In this document: in pieces, positions 8,551 through 17,171 of the stretch | Numbering within the stretch: the first letter of the stretch is position 1 | Layout of the letters: each line of letters starts with the position of its first letter | Assembly (NCBI RefSeq): GCF_016862915.1 | Contig: NZ_BONW01000021.1 | Coordinates: 496,001 to 560,000 of the forward strand | Direction of reading: 5' to 3' | Source: Plantactinospora endophytica | GTDB taxonomy: Bacteria; Actinomycetota; Actinomycetes; Mycobacteriales; Micromonosporaceae | Length of the DNA stretch: 64,000 bases | Notes under the pieces: generated by a model | What the model saw: the letters and a program-made list of their open reading frames with translations, nothing else | What the model was told of the DNA's origin: nothing | Databases searched by the model: none | Translations under genes and position numbers: made by a program

Positions 8551-10995
8551 TCAGCCTGCGACGGCGAGCGCGAACGGGAGCACGCCGGGCGCGCCGGCCT
8601 GGCGCAGCAGGCGGGCGACGATCGTCATGGTCCAGCCGGAGTCGACGAGATCGTCCACCAGCAGGACCGGACCGGTCAGCCCGGCAAGTGCGTCGGCCAG
8701 CGGTTCCGGCAGGTCGAAGGCGCCGTGCAGCGTGCGTACCCGCTGGGCGCTGTTGCCGCGCGGACCGGCACCGGCCGCTCCGCCGTCCCTGGCCGGCACC
8801 TCGCCGAGCAGCGGCAGCCGGCCGACCTGGGCGATCCGGTCGGCCAGCCCGCGGACCAGCCGGGGCCGGCGGCGCGAACCGACGGCGAGTACGGCGACCG
8901 GTCGGGCCGGCCACGGGTCGTTGCCGTGTGCCCACGCCTTCAACACCTCGACCACGGCGCCCGCCAGGTCCTCCGGCAACTCCGCGTCCGGCGCGTCCGG
9001 CCCGGTCAGCGCGCGCAGCCGGGCGCCCCAGCCGAGGTCGGAGAGGCGCCCGACGGCCCGCCCCGGGTACGCCTGCTCGCCCGGCCCGAGCCGGCCCCGC
9101 AGCGGTACGCCGACCGCCTCCAGCCCGGTCGGCCAGAGCTTCTTCGGCGGGATCTCCACCCCGGGGCGGCCCAGGAACGCCTGCGCGGCGGCGAGTGCCG
9201 GCGCCGAGACCTCGGCGTCGAACCGCACCCCACCAACCGACCGAGCACCACCGTCCGACCGAGCACCACCATCCGACCGCGCACCACCATCCGACCGCGC
9301 ACCACCATCCGACCGCGCACCACCATCCGACCGCGCACCGCCATCCGACCGCGCACCGCCATCCGACCGCACTCCGCTGTCGGTGCCGCCGGCGGTGCAG
9401 CGGTCACAGCGGCCGCAGGGGGTGGCCGCCGGATCGTCCAGGCAGCGGCGCAGGAACTCCATCCGGCAGCCGGTGGTCGAGGCGTACTCCCGCATGGCCT
9501 GCTGCTCGGCGGTGCGGGCCTGGGCGACCCGGCGCAACCGGGGCTCGTCGTAGTGCCACGGCTCGCCGGTGGCCAGCCAGCCGCCCCGGACCCGGCGTAC
9601 CGCGCCGTCGACGTCGAGCACCTTGAGCATCAGCTCCAGCCGGGTCCGGCGCAGGTCGACGATCGGCTCCAGGGCGGGAGTGGAAAGTGGACGGTCCGGG
9701 TCGAGTGCGCGCAGCACCGCCCGCACCTGCTCCTCCGGCGGAAAGGCAAGCGAGGCGAAGTAGCGCCAGATCGCCTGGTCCTCGGCCCCGGGCAGCAGCA
9801 GTACCTCGGCCTGGTCGACGGCCCGGCCGGCCCGGCCGACCTGCTGGTAGTAGGCGATCGGCGACGGCGGCGCACCGAGATGCACCACGAATCCCAGGTC
9901 CGGCTTGTCGAACCCCATGCCGAGCGCGGAGGTGGCGACCAGGGCCTTGATCTTGTTGTCCAACAGGTCCTGCTCGGCCGCGCGGCGGTCGGCGTCGTCG
10001 GCCTGCCCGGTGTACGACGCCACCGGGTACCCCCGGCCGCGCAGGAACTCGGCGGTCTCGCCGGCCGCCGCCACGGTCAGGGTGTAGATGATCCCCGAGC
10101 CGGGCAGCCGGTCGAGCTGGTCGGCGAGCCAGCCGAGCCGGTGCGCCGGGCTCGGCAGGTCGAGTACGGCCAGCCGCAGCGACTCCCGGTCCAACGGCCC
10201 ACGCAGCACCAGCGCGTTGCCGAGCTGCTCGGCGACGTCCTCGGTGACCCGGCTGTTGGCGGTGGCCGTGGTGGCCAACACCGGCGTACCGGCCGGCAAC
10301 CCGGCCAGGAAGGTACGCAGCCGCCGGTAGTCGGGACGGAAGTCGTGCCCCCAGTCGGAGACGCAGTGTGCCTCGTCCACCACCAGCAGTCCGGTGGTGG
10401 CGGCGAGCTGCGGCAGGACACCGTCCCGGAAGTCCGGGTTGTTCAGCCGTTCCGGACTGATCAGCAGTACGTCGACCGTGCCCGCCTCGATCTCGGCGAC
10501 GATCTCGTCCCACTCGTCCAGGTTGGCGGAGTTGATGGTGCGGGCCCGGATGCCGGCCCTGGCCGCCGCCTCCACCTGGTTACGCATCAGCGCGAGCAGC
10601 GGCGACACGATCACCGTCGGGCCGGTACGCCTCGCGTCGGGCTCGGCCGACTGCCGCAGCAGTGCGGTCGCCACGAAGTAGACGGCCGACTTGCCCCAAC
10701 CCGTCCGCTGTACGCAGAGCACCCGGCGCCGATCGACCACCAGCGCCTCGATGGCCCGCCACTGGTCGTCCCGAAGCCGGGCATGCTCACCGGCCAGCCG
10801 GCGAAGTACCGCCTCGGCCCGCTCACGTACCGCCATCCGAGCGTCGTTCGGCATCCGAGCGTCGTCCGGCTGGCGATCGTCGTCCCGCATCCGAGCGTCG
10901 TCCGGCTCGCGATCGCCGCCCGGCATTCGAGCGTTGTCCGGCATTCGAGCGTCGTCCGGCTCGTGATCGTCGTCCGGCTTCCGGTCAGCACCCAT
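8551..10995 (-). CDS. recQ: RecQ-family DNA helicase fused to a phosphoribosyltransferase-like domain
   Basis: An 814-residue protein. The N-terminal ~55 residues are Asp/Arg/Met repeats (PDDARMP units). The helicase core then shows Walker A RTGWGKSAVYF, Walker B VVDEAHCVSDWGHDF and conserved GMGFDKPDL / GRAGRA motifs. A Cys cluster ending CGRCDRC marks the RecQ zinc-binding region. After seven SDGGAR repeats the C-terminal ~230 residues contain VLLVDDLVDSGWT, a PRPP-loop-like motif of type I phosphoribosyltransferases. ATG 10995 is supported by AGAAAGG five bases upstream. Its role is probably DNA repair or recombination; what the C-terminal domain does is unknown. Confidence 0.9.
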   Translation of the reverse strand: MGADRKPDDDHEPDDARMPDNARMPGGDREPDDARMRDDDRQPDDARMPNDARMAVRERAEAVLRRLAGEHARLRDDQWRAIEALVVDRRRVLCVQRTGWGKSAVYFVATALLRQSAEPDARRTGPTVIVSPLLALMRNQVEAAARAGIRARTINSANLDEWDEIVAEIEAGTVDVLLISPERLNNPDFRDGVLPQLAATTGLLVVDEAHCVSDWGHDFRPDYRRLRTFLAGLPAGTPVLATTATANSRVTEDVAEQLGNALVLRGPLDRESLRLAVLDLPSPAHRLGWLADQLDRLPGSGIIYTLTVAAAGETAEFLRGRGYPVASYTGQADDADRRAAEQDLLDNKIKALVATSALGMGFDKPDLGFVVHLGAPPSPIAYYQQVGRAGRAVDQAEVLLLPGAEDQAIWRYFASLAFPPEEQVRAVLRALDPDRPLSTPALEPIVDLRRTRLELMLKVLDVDGAVRRVRGGWLATGEPWHYDEPRLRRVAQARTAEQQAMREYASTTGCRMEFLRRCLDDPAATPCGRCDRCTAGGTDSGVRSDGGARSDGGARSDGGARSDGGARSDGGARSDGGARSDGGARSVGGVRFDAEVSAPALAAAQAFLGRPGVEIPPKKLWPTGLEAVGVPLRGRLGPGEQAYPGRAVGRLSDLGWGARLRALTGPDAPDAELPEDLAGAVVEVLKAWAHGNDPWPARPVAVLAVGSRRRPRLVRGLADRIAQVGRLPLLGEVPARDGGAAGAGPRGNSAQRVRTLHGAFDLPEPLADALAGLTGPVLLVDDLVDSGWTMTIVARLLRQAGAPGVLPFALAVAG
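9241..9366. repeat. Seven tandem 18-base repeats inside recQ
   Basis: Seven 18-base units (core GCACCACCATCC on the plus strand) encode SDGGAR in the minus-strand RecQ protein. They form a linker between the zinc-binding region and the phosphoribosyltransferase-like domain. Copies differ at only one or two positions, so the array is young or kept homogeneous. Confidence 0.92.
10839..10980. repeat. Degenerate tandem repeats encoding the RecQ N-terminus
   Basis: Copies of CATCCGAGCGTCGTCCGGCT and relatives, in 18- and 36-base steps, encode the DDARM-rich N-terminal tail of the RecQ protein. They are more diverged than the SDGGAR array in the same gene. Confidence 0.75.
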
Positions 10996-11134
10996 TCGGC
11001 CTTTCTACCAGCGGGCGCCGACCGGGTGCTCCGGACCCGTCGCACCGTTACCGAGGCGCGGCACGCGCACTCTTGTCCCTGCCACGACACTGTGGTGATC
11101 TGTGGGCCACGCAAAGCAACCGCCGGAGGTGGGC

Positions 11135-13849
11135 ATGCGCGGAGTGGCGACCCAGGGGCAGCCGACCTCGGGACGGGAACGCCTGCCGTCCGGCGGCTCC
11201 GAGTTTCTCGCCCTGCTGGCCCGGCTGCTGCGCCGGCCACGCCGTGGCGACCGGCGGCTGCCGCTGATCTGGCTGGTCCGCTCGGCCGCCTCGCCGGACC
11301 TGATCGCCCTGCTCCGCCGGGTGCTGGGCCGGGGCCAGCAGCGTCGCATCCCGCACGCCGTCCTCGACCTGACCGAGCCGCCCGGCACCGACATCGCCGC
11401 CGAGCTGCGGGAGGTGCACCGGCAGCTCTCGCTGGAGGCGTTCGGCGGCGAGCGGCTGCGCTTCCGGCACTATCCGCTGGCCGACTGGCTGCTGAGCCGG
11501 CCCGTGGCGGAGCCGGCGGAGGCGGGCGAGGACCGCCGTCCGGCGCTGGCCCGGCAGCTCCGGGACCGGCGCGGCACCCGGCCGGGCGACGATCCGGCCG
11601 GTGGCGGCAACGGCGACGGGGACCTCTTCGCCACCGCGTACCAGCTCGCGTTCTGGCTGGTCCGGCGGGCGATTCCGAGTGCCGTCTTCCGGGTCGCGGT
11701 CTCCGGCCGGGTACCGCTGCTCGGGCCGCACTACCGGTGGTTCATGCGCCAGCAGTATCTCGCGCCCCGGCAGTCGGTGACCTTCCTCGGCTTCGCCGAG
11801 CGGCTGACCGCCGGCTGGCGGGACGGCGAGCAGCCAGACCAGGTGAACAAGCTGCTCGTACACGCATTTTTGGAGGACCTGCGGCAGGCGTACCGGCGGC
11901 GGTTCTGGCGGCCGTCGAGCTGGCGGCGGACGGCCTATCCGGTGTTGCTCCTCGACGGCGTGACCGTCGGTGGCCCGGGGCACATCCTGGTCCGGCTGGT
12001 CAACGACGTACGCAACGAGACCGGGCGCAACGACCCGCTGCTGGTGGTGGCGGCCGGCGCCGAGCCCCCGCCGGAACTGCCCGAGCCGTACGCCCTGGTC
12101 GACGCGGAGGAGGCGTACGACGAGTGGGTGGACGTGCTGCCGGAGACCCGGCGGCTGCGCCGGCCGGCTGCCTGGCTGATCGCCCTGCTGCTCGGCGACC
12201 CGAGCGCCGGCTCGGAACCGAGGGGCGGGCTGCTCAACTTCACCCCACCGGGCCCGCCGTGGTGGAGCCGCCGCTTCCTGCCCACCGCACTCGTCCTGCT
12301 GCTGCTCGTCGGGACGGGGGTGTGGGTGAACTCGCGGTGGAACCTGGACTGCCATCCCCGGCCGTTCGGCGGCGCGGTCGCGGTGGAACTGGTCGGCGGC
12401 GAGTGCATCGGCTACAGCGACACCGAGGGGCACGTCTTCAACCGCGACCCGGGGCAGGACCGGCTCCGCGCCGTGCAGCGCCGGATCTTCCGGCAGAACG
12501 CCGCCGCCGAGCAGGTCTGGCAGCGCAGCGCGCAGCGCCGTCCACTGGTCACCCTGGTCTACCTGGGCATCCTGACCGGCAACCGGACCCGGGCCGACGA
12601 GGAGTCGTACGTCTCCGAGCGCGAGGAGCTGGAGGGGATGGCGACCGCGCAGTACGCGCTGCTCCAGGAGTCGGCCGCTGCCGACGGGGCGGCGCTGCTC
12701 CGGGTGGTGGTCGCCAACGCCGGACAGCAGATGCGGTACGCCGGGCGGGCGGTGGCGATGCTCGAAGGACTGGTCCGGGACGATCCGACGGTACTCGGTG
12801 TGGTCGGGCTGGTGGAGAGCCGCACCAGCACCGCCGCCGCGCTGCGCGAACTGAACCGGATCGGCCTGCCGGCACTGGCGCCGACGCTCTCCGCCGACGG
12901 CATGTACCAGAACTCCAAGCTCTACCTCCAGATCTCCGCACCCAACCAGGACCAGGCCGCGCTGATGGACGAGTACGCCCGCCAGGTGCTCCGGGTCGGC
13001 GACGCGCACGCCTACTACACGACCGGCGAGAACAGCTCCCTCGAACAGGACCTGTACGTCGGCACCCTCGTCAGCGACCTGCGCGAACGGTTCGGCAACC
13101 GGCTGACGCGGGTCGAGGAGTGGCGTACCGGCCAGCGGATGACCCAGGAGTGCGGCTACCCCGGAGTGTTGATCTTCGCCGGCCGGTGGTCCGAGTTCGA
13201 CGGCTTCCTCCGAGCGCTCAAGGAGTGCGGGCCGAATCCACCCCGACACCTGGTCGGCGACGACTCGGTCAACCGCTACATGGCCAATCCGGGGTTGCGG
13301 GCCAGTGCACCGGGCAACCTGCCGGTCACGTACGTGTCGAAGGCCGCCCTGGCCACCTGCGCGGCGCTGCGTACCGCCCGGGACCAACGCGACGACGTAC
13401 GCGCCAGTTTCCTCGCCTGGATCCAGGCCGACGACCTGCTCGACCCGCCCCGGTGCCGGGACGACGGCGGCCCCGCCGCGCAGGTCGGCGAACGGGTCAG
13501 CCTCGCCTACGACGCCGCGACGATGGTGGTGCGCGCGGTGGAGAGCCTGGCCGCCCGGCTGCGGCACGGCAATCCGCGCGGCGCGTGGAATCCCCGGGCT
13601 GTCAACCCGGTCGGCGTGCACACCGAGGTGCTGCGGCAGAACGCCGAGAAGGGCTATCCAGGGGTCAGCGGCCTGATCCGGTTCGCGGCCGAATCGGGCG
13701 AACCGGTGACGAAGCGGCTCTCGCTGGTCCGGGTCGACCGGGTGACCGACGTCGACACCGAGCCGGTCGAGGTCTTCCACTGCGGCTCGGCCGACGCCCC
13801 GGCCGAGCAGCGCTGCCAGCCGGCAGGTCGTACCGGTCAGGTCGGCTGA
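11135..13849 (+). CDS. Membrane receptor-like protein: NTPase-like domain, TM helix, LivK-like binding domain
   Basis: A 904-residue protein. Residues about 20-370 are cytosolic and NTPase-like: the position expected for a P-loop reads LPLIWLVRSAASPDLIALL and lacks GxxxxGK, while AYPVLLLDGV resembles a Walker B strand. One membrane helix follows (about 380-400, FLPTALVLLLLVGTGVWV). About 500 extracytoplasmic residues then resemble type I periplasmic binding proteins (LVYLGILTGN, VVGLVESRTSTAAALRELNRIGLPALAPTLSAD, HAYYTTGENSS). ATG 11135 has GGAGG five bases upstream. It converges with, and overlaps by 13 bases, the SARP-membrane gene. A ligand sensor is a reasonable guess; no family name is certain. 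Confidence 0.75.
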   Translation: MRGVATQGQPTSGRERLPSGGSEFLALLARLLRRPRRGDRRLPLIWLVRSAASPDLIALLRRVLGRGQQRRIPHAVLDLTEPPGTDIAAELREVHRQLSLEAFGGERLRFRHYPLADWLLSRPVAEPAEAGEDRRPALARQLRDRRGTRPGDDPAGGGNGDGDLFATAYQLAFWLVRRAIPSAVFRVAVSGRVPLLGPHYRWFMRQQYLAPRQSVTFLGFAERLTAGWRDGEQPDQVNKLLVHAFLEDLRQAYRRRFWRPSSWRRTAYPVLLLDGVTVGGPGHILVRLVNDVRNETGRNDPLLVVAAGAEPPPELPEPYALVDAEEAYDEWVDVLPETRRLRRPAAWLIALLLGDPSAGSEPRGGLLNFTPPGPPWWSRRFLPTALVLLLLVGTGVWVNSRWNLDCHPRPFGGAVAVELVGGECIGYSDTEGHVFNRDPGQDRLRAVQRRIFRQNAAAEQVWQRSAQRRPLVTLVYLGILTGNRTRADEESYVSEREELEGMATAQYALLQESAAADGAALLRVVVANAGQQMRYAGRAVAMLEGLVRDDPTVLGVVGLVESRTSTAAALRELNRIGLPALAPTLSADGMYQNSKLYLQISAPNQDQAALMDEYARQVLRVGDAHAYYTTGENSSLEQDLYVGTLVSDLRERFGNRLTRVEEWRTGQRMTQECGYPGVLIFAGRWSEFDGFLRALKECGPNPPRHLVGDDSVNRYMANPGLRASAPGNLPVTYVSKAALATCAALRTARDQRDDVRASFLAWIQADDLLDPPRCRDDGGPAAQVGERVSLAYDAATMVVRAVESLAARLRHGNPRGAWNPRAVNPVGVHTEVLRQNAEKGYPGVSGLIRFAAESGEPVTKRLSLVRVDRVTDVDTEPVEVFHCGSADAPAEQRCQPAGRTGQVG

Positions 13850-15984
13850 GCCCGCGACGGCTGCCCGTCCGGCGGGGCGTGCGCCTCCGGCTGGGCAGGC
13901 GGGGTGTGCGTGCCCGGCTGGCCCGGCGGAGTGTGCGCCTGCGGCTGGGCAGGCGGGGCGTGCGCCTCCGGCTGGCTCGGCGGGGTGTGCGCCTGCTGCC
14001 CTTGCGGAGTCGCCGCTGGCGGAGTCGCTGCCGGTGGGACCGGGCCGGTGGGACCCGGCCCGCCGAGTGGCGGCAGGAAGACCAGCACCTCGCGGAGCGA
14101 GTCGGCCACGTCCATCGGCAGCAGGCACCGTGCGACAAGTTCCTCGATCGAGGCGTACGGTCCGCGTACCCAGCGGTCGACCAGGATGTGCCGGCACTGC
14201 TCCGGGGACGGGCCGGGCAGCCCCAGTACGACGTGTTCGGCGACGGCGTTGATGTCGATCAGACCGCCGTCGTCGAAGTTGCGTGGCAGGTCGGGCCGGC
14301 CGATCCGCAGCCCGGTCCGGGCCGCCGGATAGTGGTAGAGCAGGTACCGGGCGTGCTCGCGGCGTACCCGCTGCTCGGCGGGATCGCGTGGCACAACCGG
14401 TACGCGTCGGCGCTGCCCGCCGCCGAGCACGAGCTGGACACCGCGATTTATCAGGATCACGTGCAGGATGCCGCCCAGCCAGTTGATCAGGAAGAGGCCG
14501 AGGACCGCGAACACCTGCCCGGTGGTCGCCGGAGCGGCCGGGTCCGGGTCGCCGCTCTCCATTCCGAGGATGAAGCCGGCGATCATCCCGGCGTAGCCGG
14601 TGCCGGCTCCCGCCAGCCACCAGCTCCGGCGCCGCCACGCGTAGACGTAGACGACCAGCGGGGTGAGGACGCCGAAGGTGAGCAGGATGCCGACCACGCC
14701 GAGCACCGTGCCGAGGGTGCTGGTCCAGTGCGGCTCGCCGCTCGCCCGCCGGCCGGCCGCCGGAGGCGGCGGGATCGGCACCAACGGCGGCGGAAGCAGC
14801 ACCGGCGGCGGCAGCGGCGCACTCATCGCAGCCGGCGTAATCGGCGCACCCGGCAGAGCCGGCGCACCGAGCGGAACCGGCGCACCGAGCGGGGCCGGTG
14901 CAGCCAGCGGGGCCGGTGCAGCCGGCGTAACAGGTGCAGCCGGCGCAATAGGTTCAGGCGGCGTAACAGGTGCAGGCGGTGGGGCCGGCGTGGTCGGGGC
15001 AGGAGCTGGCGGCGTGGACGGCGGCCCAGACGAGGGCCGGGGCGAAGGCTGGGACGGCGGCCCGGACGAGGGCTGGGGCGAGGGCTCGGGTGTCGGGTCC
15101 GGCGCGTTCGGGATCGTGTCCTGGCGGCCGTCCGTGGACACCGGGACCGTCAACGGTGACGGGTCGGGGGTGCCGGCCGTCGTGACGTCGGGTCCCGAAC
15201 CCTGGTCCGGGACGACCAGCGTCGGATCCGAGCGGAGAATCCGACGGTGCAGCTCCTGGAGCTGCTCACCGGGCTCCAGCCCGTGGTCGTCGCGGAGCAG
15301 CGCGCGTACCTCACGGAACGTGTTGAGGGCCTCCGCCTGCCGGCCGTCGCGGTACAGCGCCAGCATCAGCAGCCCGCGCAGCCGCTCCCGTACCGGAAAC
15401 TGCGCGACCAGCCGGGCCAGCTCCCCGACCAGCTCGTGGTGGTGGCCCAGGTGCAGTTCGAGTTCGGCCCAGACCTCCAGGGCGCCGGTACGCATCTCCA
15501 CCAACCGGTGCCGGGCGGAGTCGAAGAACGGCCCGGTCAGGCCGGGAAACGGCTCACCCCGCCAGAGGTCGAGTGCGGCCCGCAGCTCGGCCACCGCCTC
15601 CGGCCGCCGGCCGGCGTCCCGGGCCACCGACGCCTGCCGGACCGCGTGCTCGAACCGCAGCGCGTCGACGTCGTCCCGGCCGACCCGCAACAGGTAACCG
15701 GCGTCGGTGAGGCGCAGCATCTGACCCGGGCTACGCGGCGACCGGTCCGGCTCCAGCACCCGACGGAGCCCGGCGACGTACTTCTGCACCACGTTGGGCC
15801 CGTTCGCCGGAGGGTCCTCGGCCCAGACCGCGTCGACGATCCGACCCGTACCCACCGGCCGGCCCGCCTGCAACAGCAGGACGGTGAGTACCGCCCGCTG
15901 TTTGCCCGGACCGAGGTCGAGTTCGCGGTCGGCGTGCCAGGCGCGCAGCGGCCCGAGGATCTCGAAACGCACCGCCTCCACCAT
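13837..15984 (-). CDS. SARP-type regulator fused to membrane helices and an HhH-like domain
   Basis: A 715-residue fusion. Residues 1-95 form an OmpR-like DNA-binding domain (VRFEILGPLRAWHADRELDL ... RLTDAGYLL) and 100-245 a bacterial transcriptional activation domain (DALRFEHAV, LVAQFPVRERLRGLLMLALYRDGRQAEAL), as in SARPs. A long Pro/Ala/Thr linker follows, then three or four hydrophobic helices (TVLGVVGILLTFGVLTPLVV, YAGMIAGFILGM, VFAVLGLFLINWLGGILHVILI). A C-terminal segment GLIDINAVAEHVVLGLPGPS resembles a helix-hairpin-helix, and the tail has five 9-residue repeats. ATG 15984 has GAGGGG just upstream. It is divergent from a lipoprotein gene. It may be a membrane-tethered regulator. Confidence 0.78.
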   Translation of the reverse strand: MVEAVRFEILGPLRAWHADRELDLGPGKQRAVLTVLLLQAGRPVGTGRIVDAVWAEDPPANGPNVVQKYVAGLRRVLEPDRSPRSPGQMLRLTDAGYLLRVGRDDVDALRFEHAVRQASVARDAGRRPEAVAELRAALDLWRGEPFPGLTGPFFDSARHRLVEMRTGALEVWAELELHLGHHHELVGELARLVAQFPVRERLRGLLMLALYRDGRQAEALNTFREVRALLRDDHGLEPGEQLQELHRRILRSDPTLVVPDQGSGPDVTTAGTPDPSPLTVPVSTDGRQDTIPNAPDPTPEPSPQPSSGPPSQPSPRPSSGPPSTPPAPAPTTPAPPPAPVTPPEPIAPAAPVTPAAPAPLAAPAPLGAPVPLGAPALPGAPITPAAMSAPLPPPVLLPPPLVPIPPPPAAGRRASGEPHWTSTLGTVLGVVGILLTFGVLTPLVVYVYAWRRRSWWLAGAGTGYAGMIAGFILGMESGDPDPAAPATTGQVFAVLGLFLINWLGGILHVILINRGVQLVLGGGQRRRVPVVPRDPAEQRVRREHARYLLYHYPAARTGLRIGRPDLPRNFDDGGLIDINAVAEHVVLGLPGPSPEQCRHILVDRWVRGPYASIEELVARCLLPMDVADSLREVLVFLPPLGGPGPTGPVPPAATPPAATPQGQQAHTPPSQPEAHAPPAQPQAHTPPGQPGTHTPPAQPEAHAPPDGQPSRAQPT
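13855..13989. repeat. Five 27-base repeats at the SARP-fusion C-terminus
   Basis: Five tandem units encode H-[TA]-PP-x-QP-x-[AT] nonapeptides in the minus-strand protein, ending 15 coding bases before the stop codon. This is another repeat array placed at a gene's 3' end. Confidence 0.8.
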
Positions 15985-16147
15985 GCGCCCCTCACCCCCC
16001 GACAGCTCCCGGACCAGCGCACGGCAGTCCGACGGCAGCATATCGGCAGTGGCCGGACCCAGGTGCGCAGCCGATGGTCAGTACGGCGGCAGTGCGGGTC
16101 GGCAGCATTGCCGACGTCGAACAGCAGTACCCCGAGAAGGGAAAGCA

Positions 16148-16948
16148 ATGAGAAGAGATACCCGCACCGCACGGTGGGCCCGGCACACGGCCGGCCCGGT
16201 GGCCGCACTGCTCGGCGTCGCGGTCGTGCTGGGCGGCTGCGGACAGTTGAAGGACGAGGTCGCCACCGTCACGGCCAAGCAGACGCTGCTGGAGTCGGTG
16301 CCGGACGGTACCGAGGGACCGTTCCGGTTCACCGGCAAGGACGTCACGGGGGACGTCTCCGGCTCGGTGGACCCGACGGCGAAGGGGCTGGAGCTGACCA
16401 CCGCGATCAAGGATCCGGAGCACGGCTTCACCACGAACATCGCGTTCCGGGTGGTCGGCGAGGACGTCTGGACGAAGATCTCCTTCACCGGTACCGAGGG
16501 GCTGACCGGGCTGCCCAAGCTGCCGAACAAGTGGCTGAAGCTGGACCGTACGAAGCTCGCCGACGCCGGGAACGTGCCGACGTACGAGGGGACCGATCCG
16601 GGCAACGCCGGCCCGCTGGTGCAGGCGGCGACCACGGTCAACGAGGACGGCGCCGGCAAGTACTCCGGCACCATCGACCTCACCTCGGGTGAGGCGGCGA
16701 AGGTGCTGGAGGCGGAGCAGATGTCCGCGCTCGGCGAGGCGGCCAAGCAGGTGCCGTTCAACGCGGTGGTCGACGGCGACGAGCGGCTGACCTCGCTCAC
16801 CCTCGACGTGCCGGCGGCCGGCAGCGCCAAGGCGTTCCAGTACGTCGTGAACTACCAGGACTTCGGCAGCACTCCGAAGCTCGCCGCGCCGTCGGGTACG
16901 CAGGCACAGAACGCGCCGGCCCTGGCGTACGAGTTGCTCAACGGCTGA
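16148..16948 (+). CDS. LppX/LprAFG-like lipoprotein
   Basis: A 266-residue lipoprotein. Arg residues are followed by a hydrophobic helix ending in the lipobox VLGGCG, so Cys about 32 should be lipidated. The mature part (KQTLLESVPDGTEGPFRFTGK, EDVWTKISFTG, KWLKLDRTKLAD) has the alternating pattern of the LppX/LprA/F/G family, which holds lipid-binding half-barrel proteins in mycobacteria. ATG 16148 has GAAGGGA about six bases upstream. It is divergent from the SARP-membrane gene. It may carry lipids or glycolipids at the outer face of the membrane; the cargo is unknown. Confidence 0.82.
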   Translation: MRRDTRTARWARHTAGPVAALLGVAVVLGGCGQLKDEVATVTAKQTLLESVPDGTEGPFRFTGKDVTGDVSGSVDPTAKGLELTTAIKDPEHGFTTNIAFRVVGEDVWTKISFTGTEGLTGLPKLPNKWLKLDRTKLADAGNVPTYEGTDPGNAGPLVQAATTVNEDGAGKYSGTIDLTSGEAAKVLEAEQMSALGEAAKQVPFNAVVDGDERLTSLTLDVPAAGSAKAFQYVVNYQDFGSTPKLAAPSGTQAQNAPALAYELLNG

Positions 16949-17010
16949 GGGTGAGGCTGCGGGCCGGGTGGTGGGCCACGGGGGACCGCCACCCGGCCCG
17001 CTCGCGCGTC

Positions 17011-17044
17011 CGGCCCGGGTCACCGCCTCGCGGTGCCCGGGCCG
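17011..17044 (+). terminator. Hairpin terminator after the lipoprotein gene
   Basis: A GC-rich inverted repeat (GGCCCGGGTCACCG, loop CCTCG, CGGTGCCCGGGCC) forms a 13-bp stem with one bulge about 65 bases after the lipoprotein stop. No U-tract follows, which is usual in actinomycetes. Confidence 0.55.
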
Positions 17045-17171
17045 GTTACCGTGTCGGCGGGGAGGGAGATCCTGACGCGGATCCTGACGTCGCCGTGCCA
17101 GGGCACGGGCGGCGCCGACCGCTCAGCGGCTGACGCCGTCGTCGTGCTGGGCACAGGCGGCTCCCGACCGG

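Noticed and set aside
9241-9366. CRISPR-like regular repeats
   Set aside because: The 18-base units are contiguous, without spacers, and encode SDGGAR repeats in the RecQ reading frame.
11048-14638. Long minus-strand open frame antisense to the receptor-like gene
   Set aside because: No motifs or ribosome site, and composition mirrors the real plus-strand gene.
8725-15159. Very long open frame on the plus strand across recQ and the receptor-like gene
   Set aside because: It is antisense to recQ or out of frame with the receptor-like gene, where the real genes have clear motifs and ribosome sites. Long false frames are common at this GC content.
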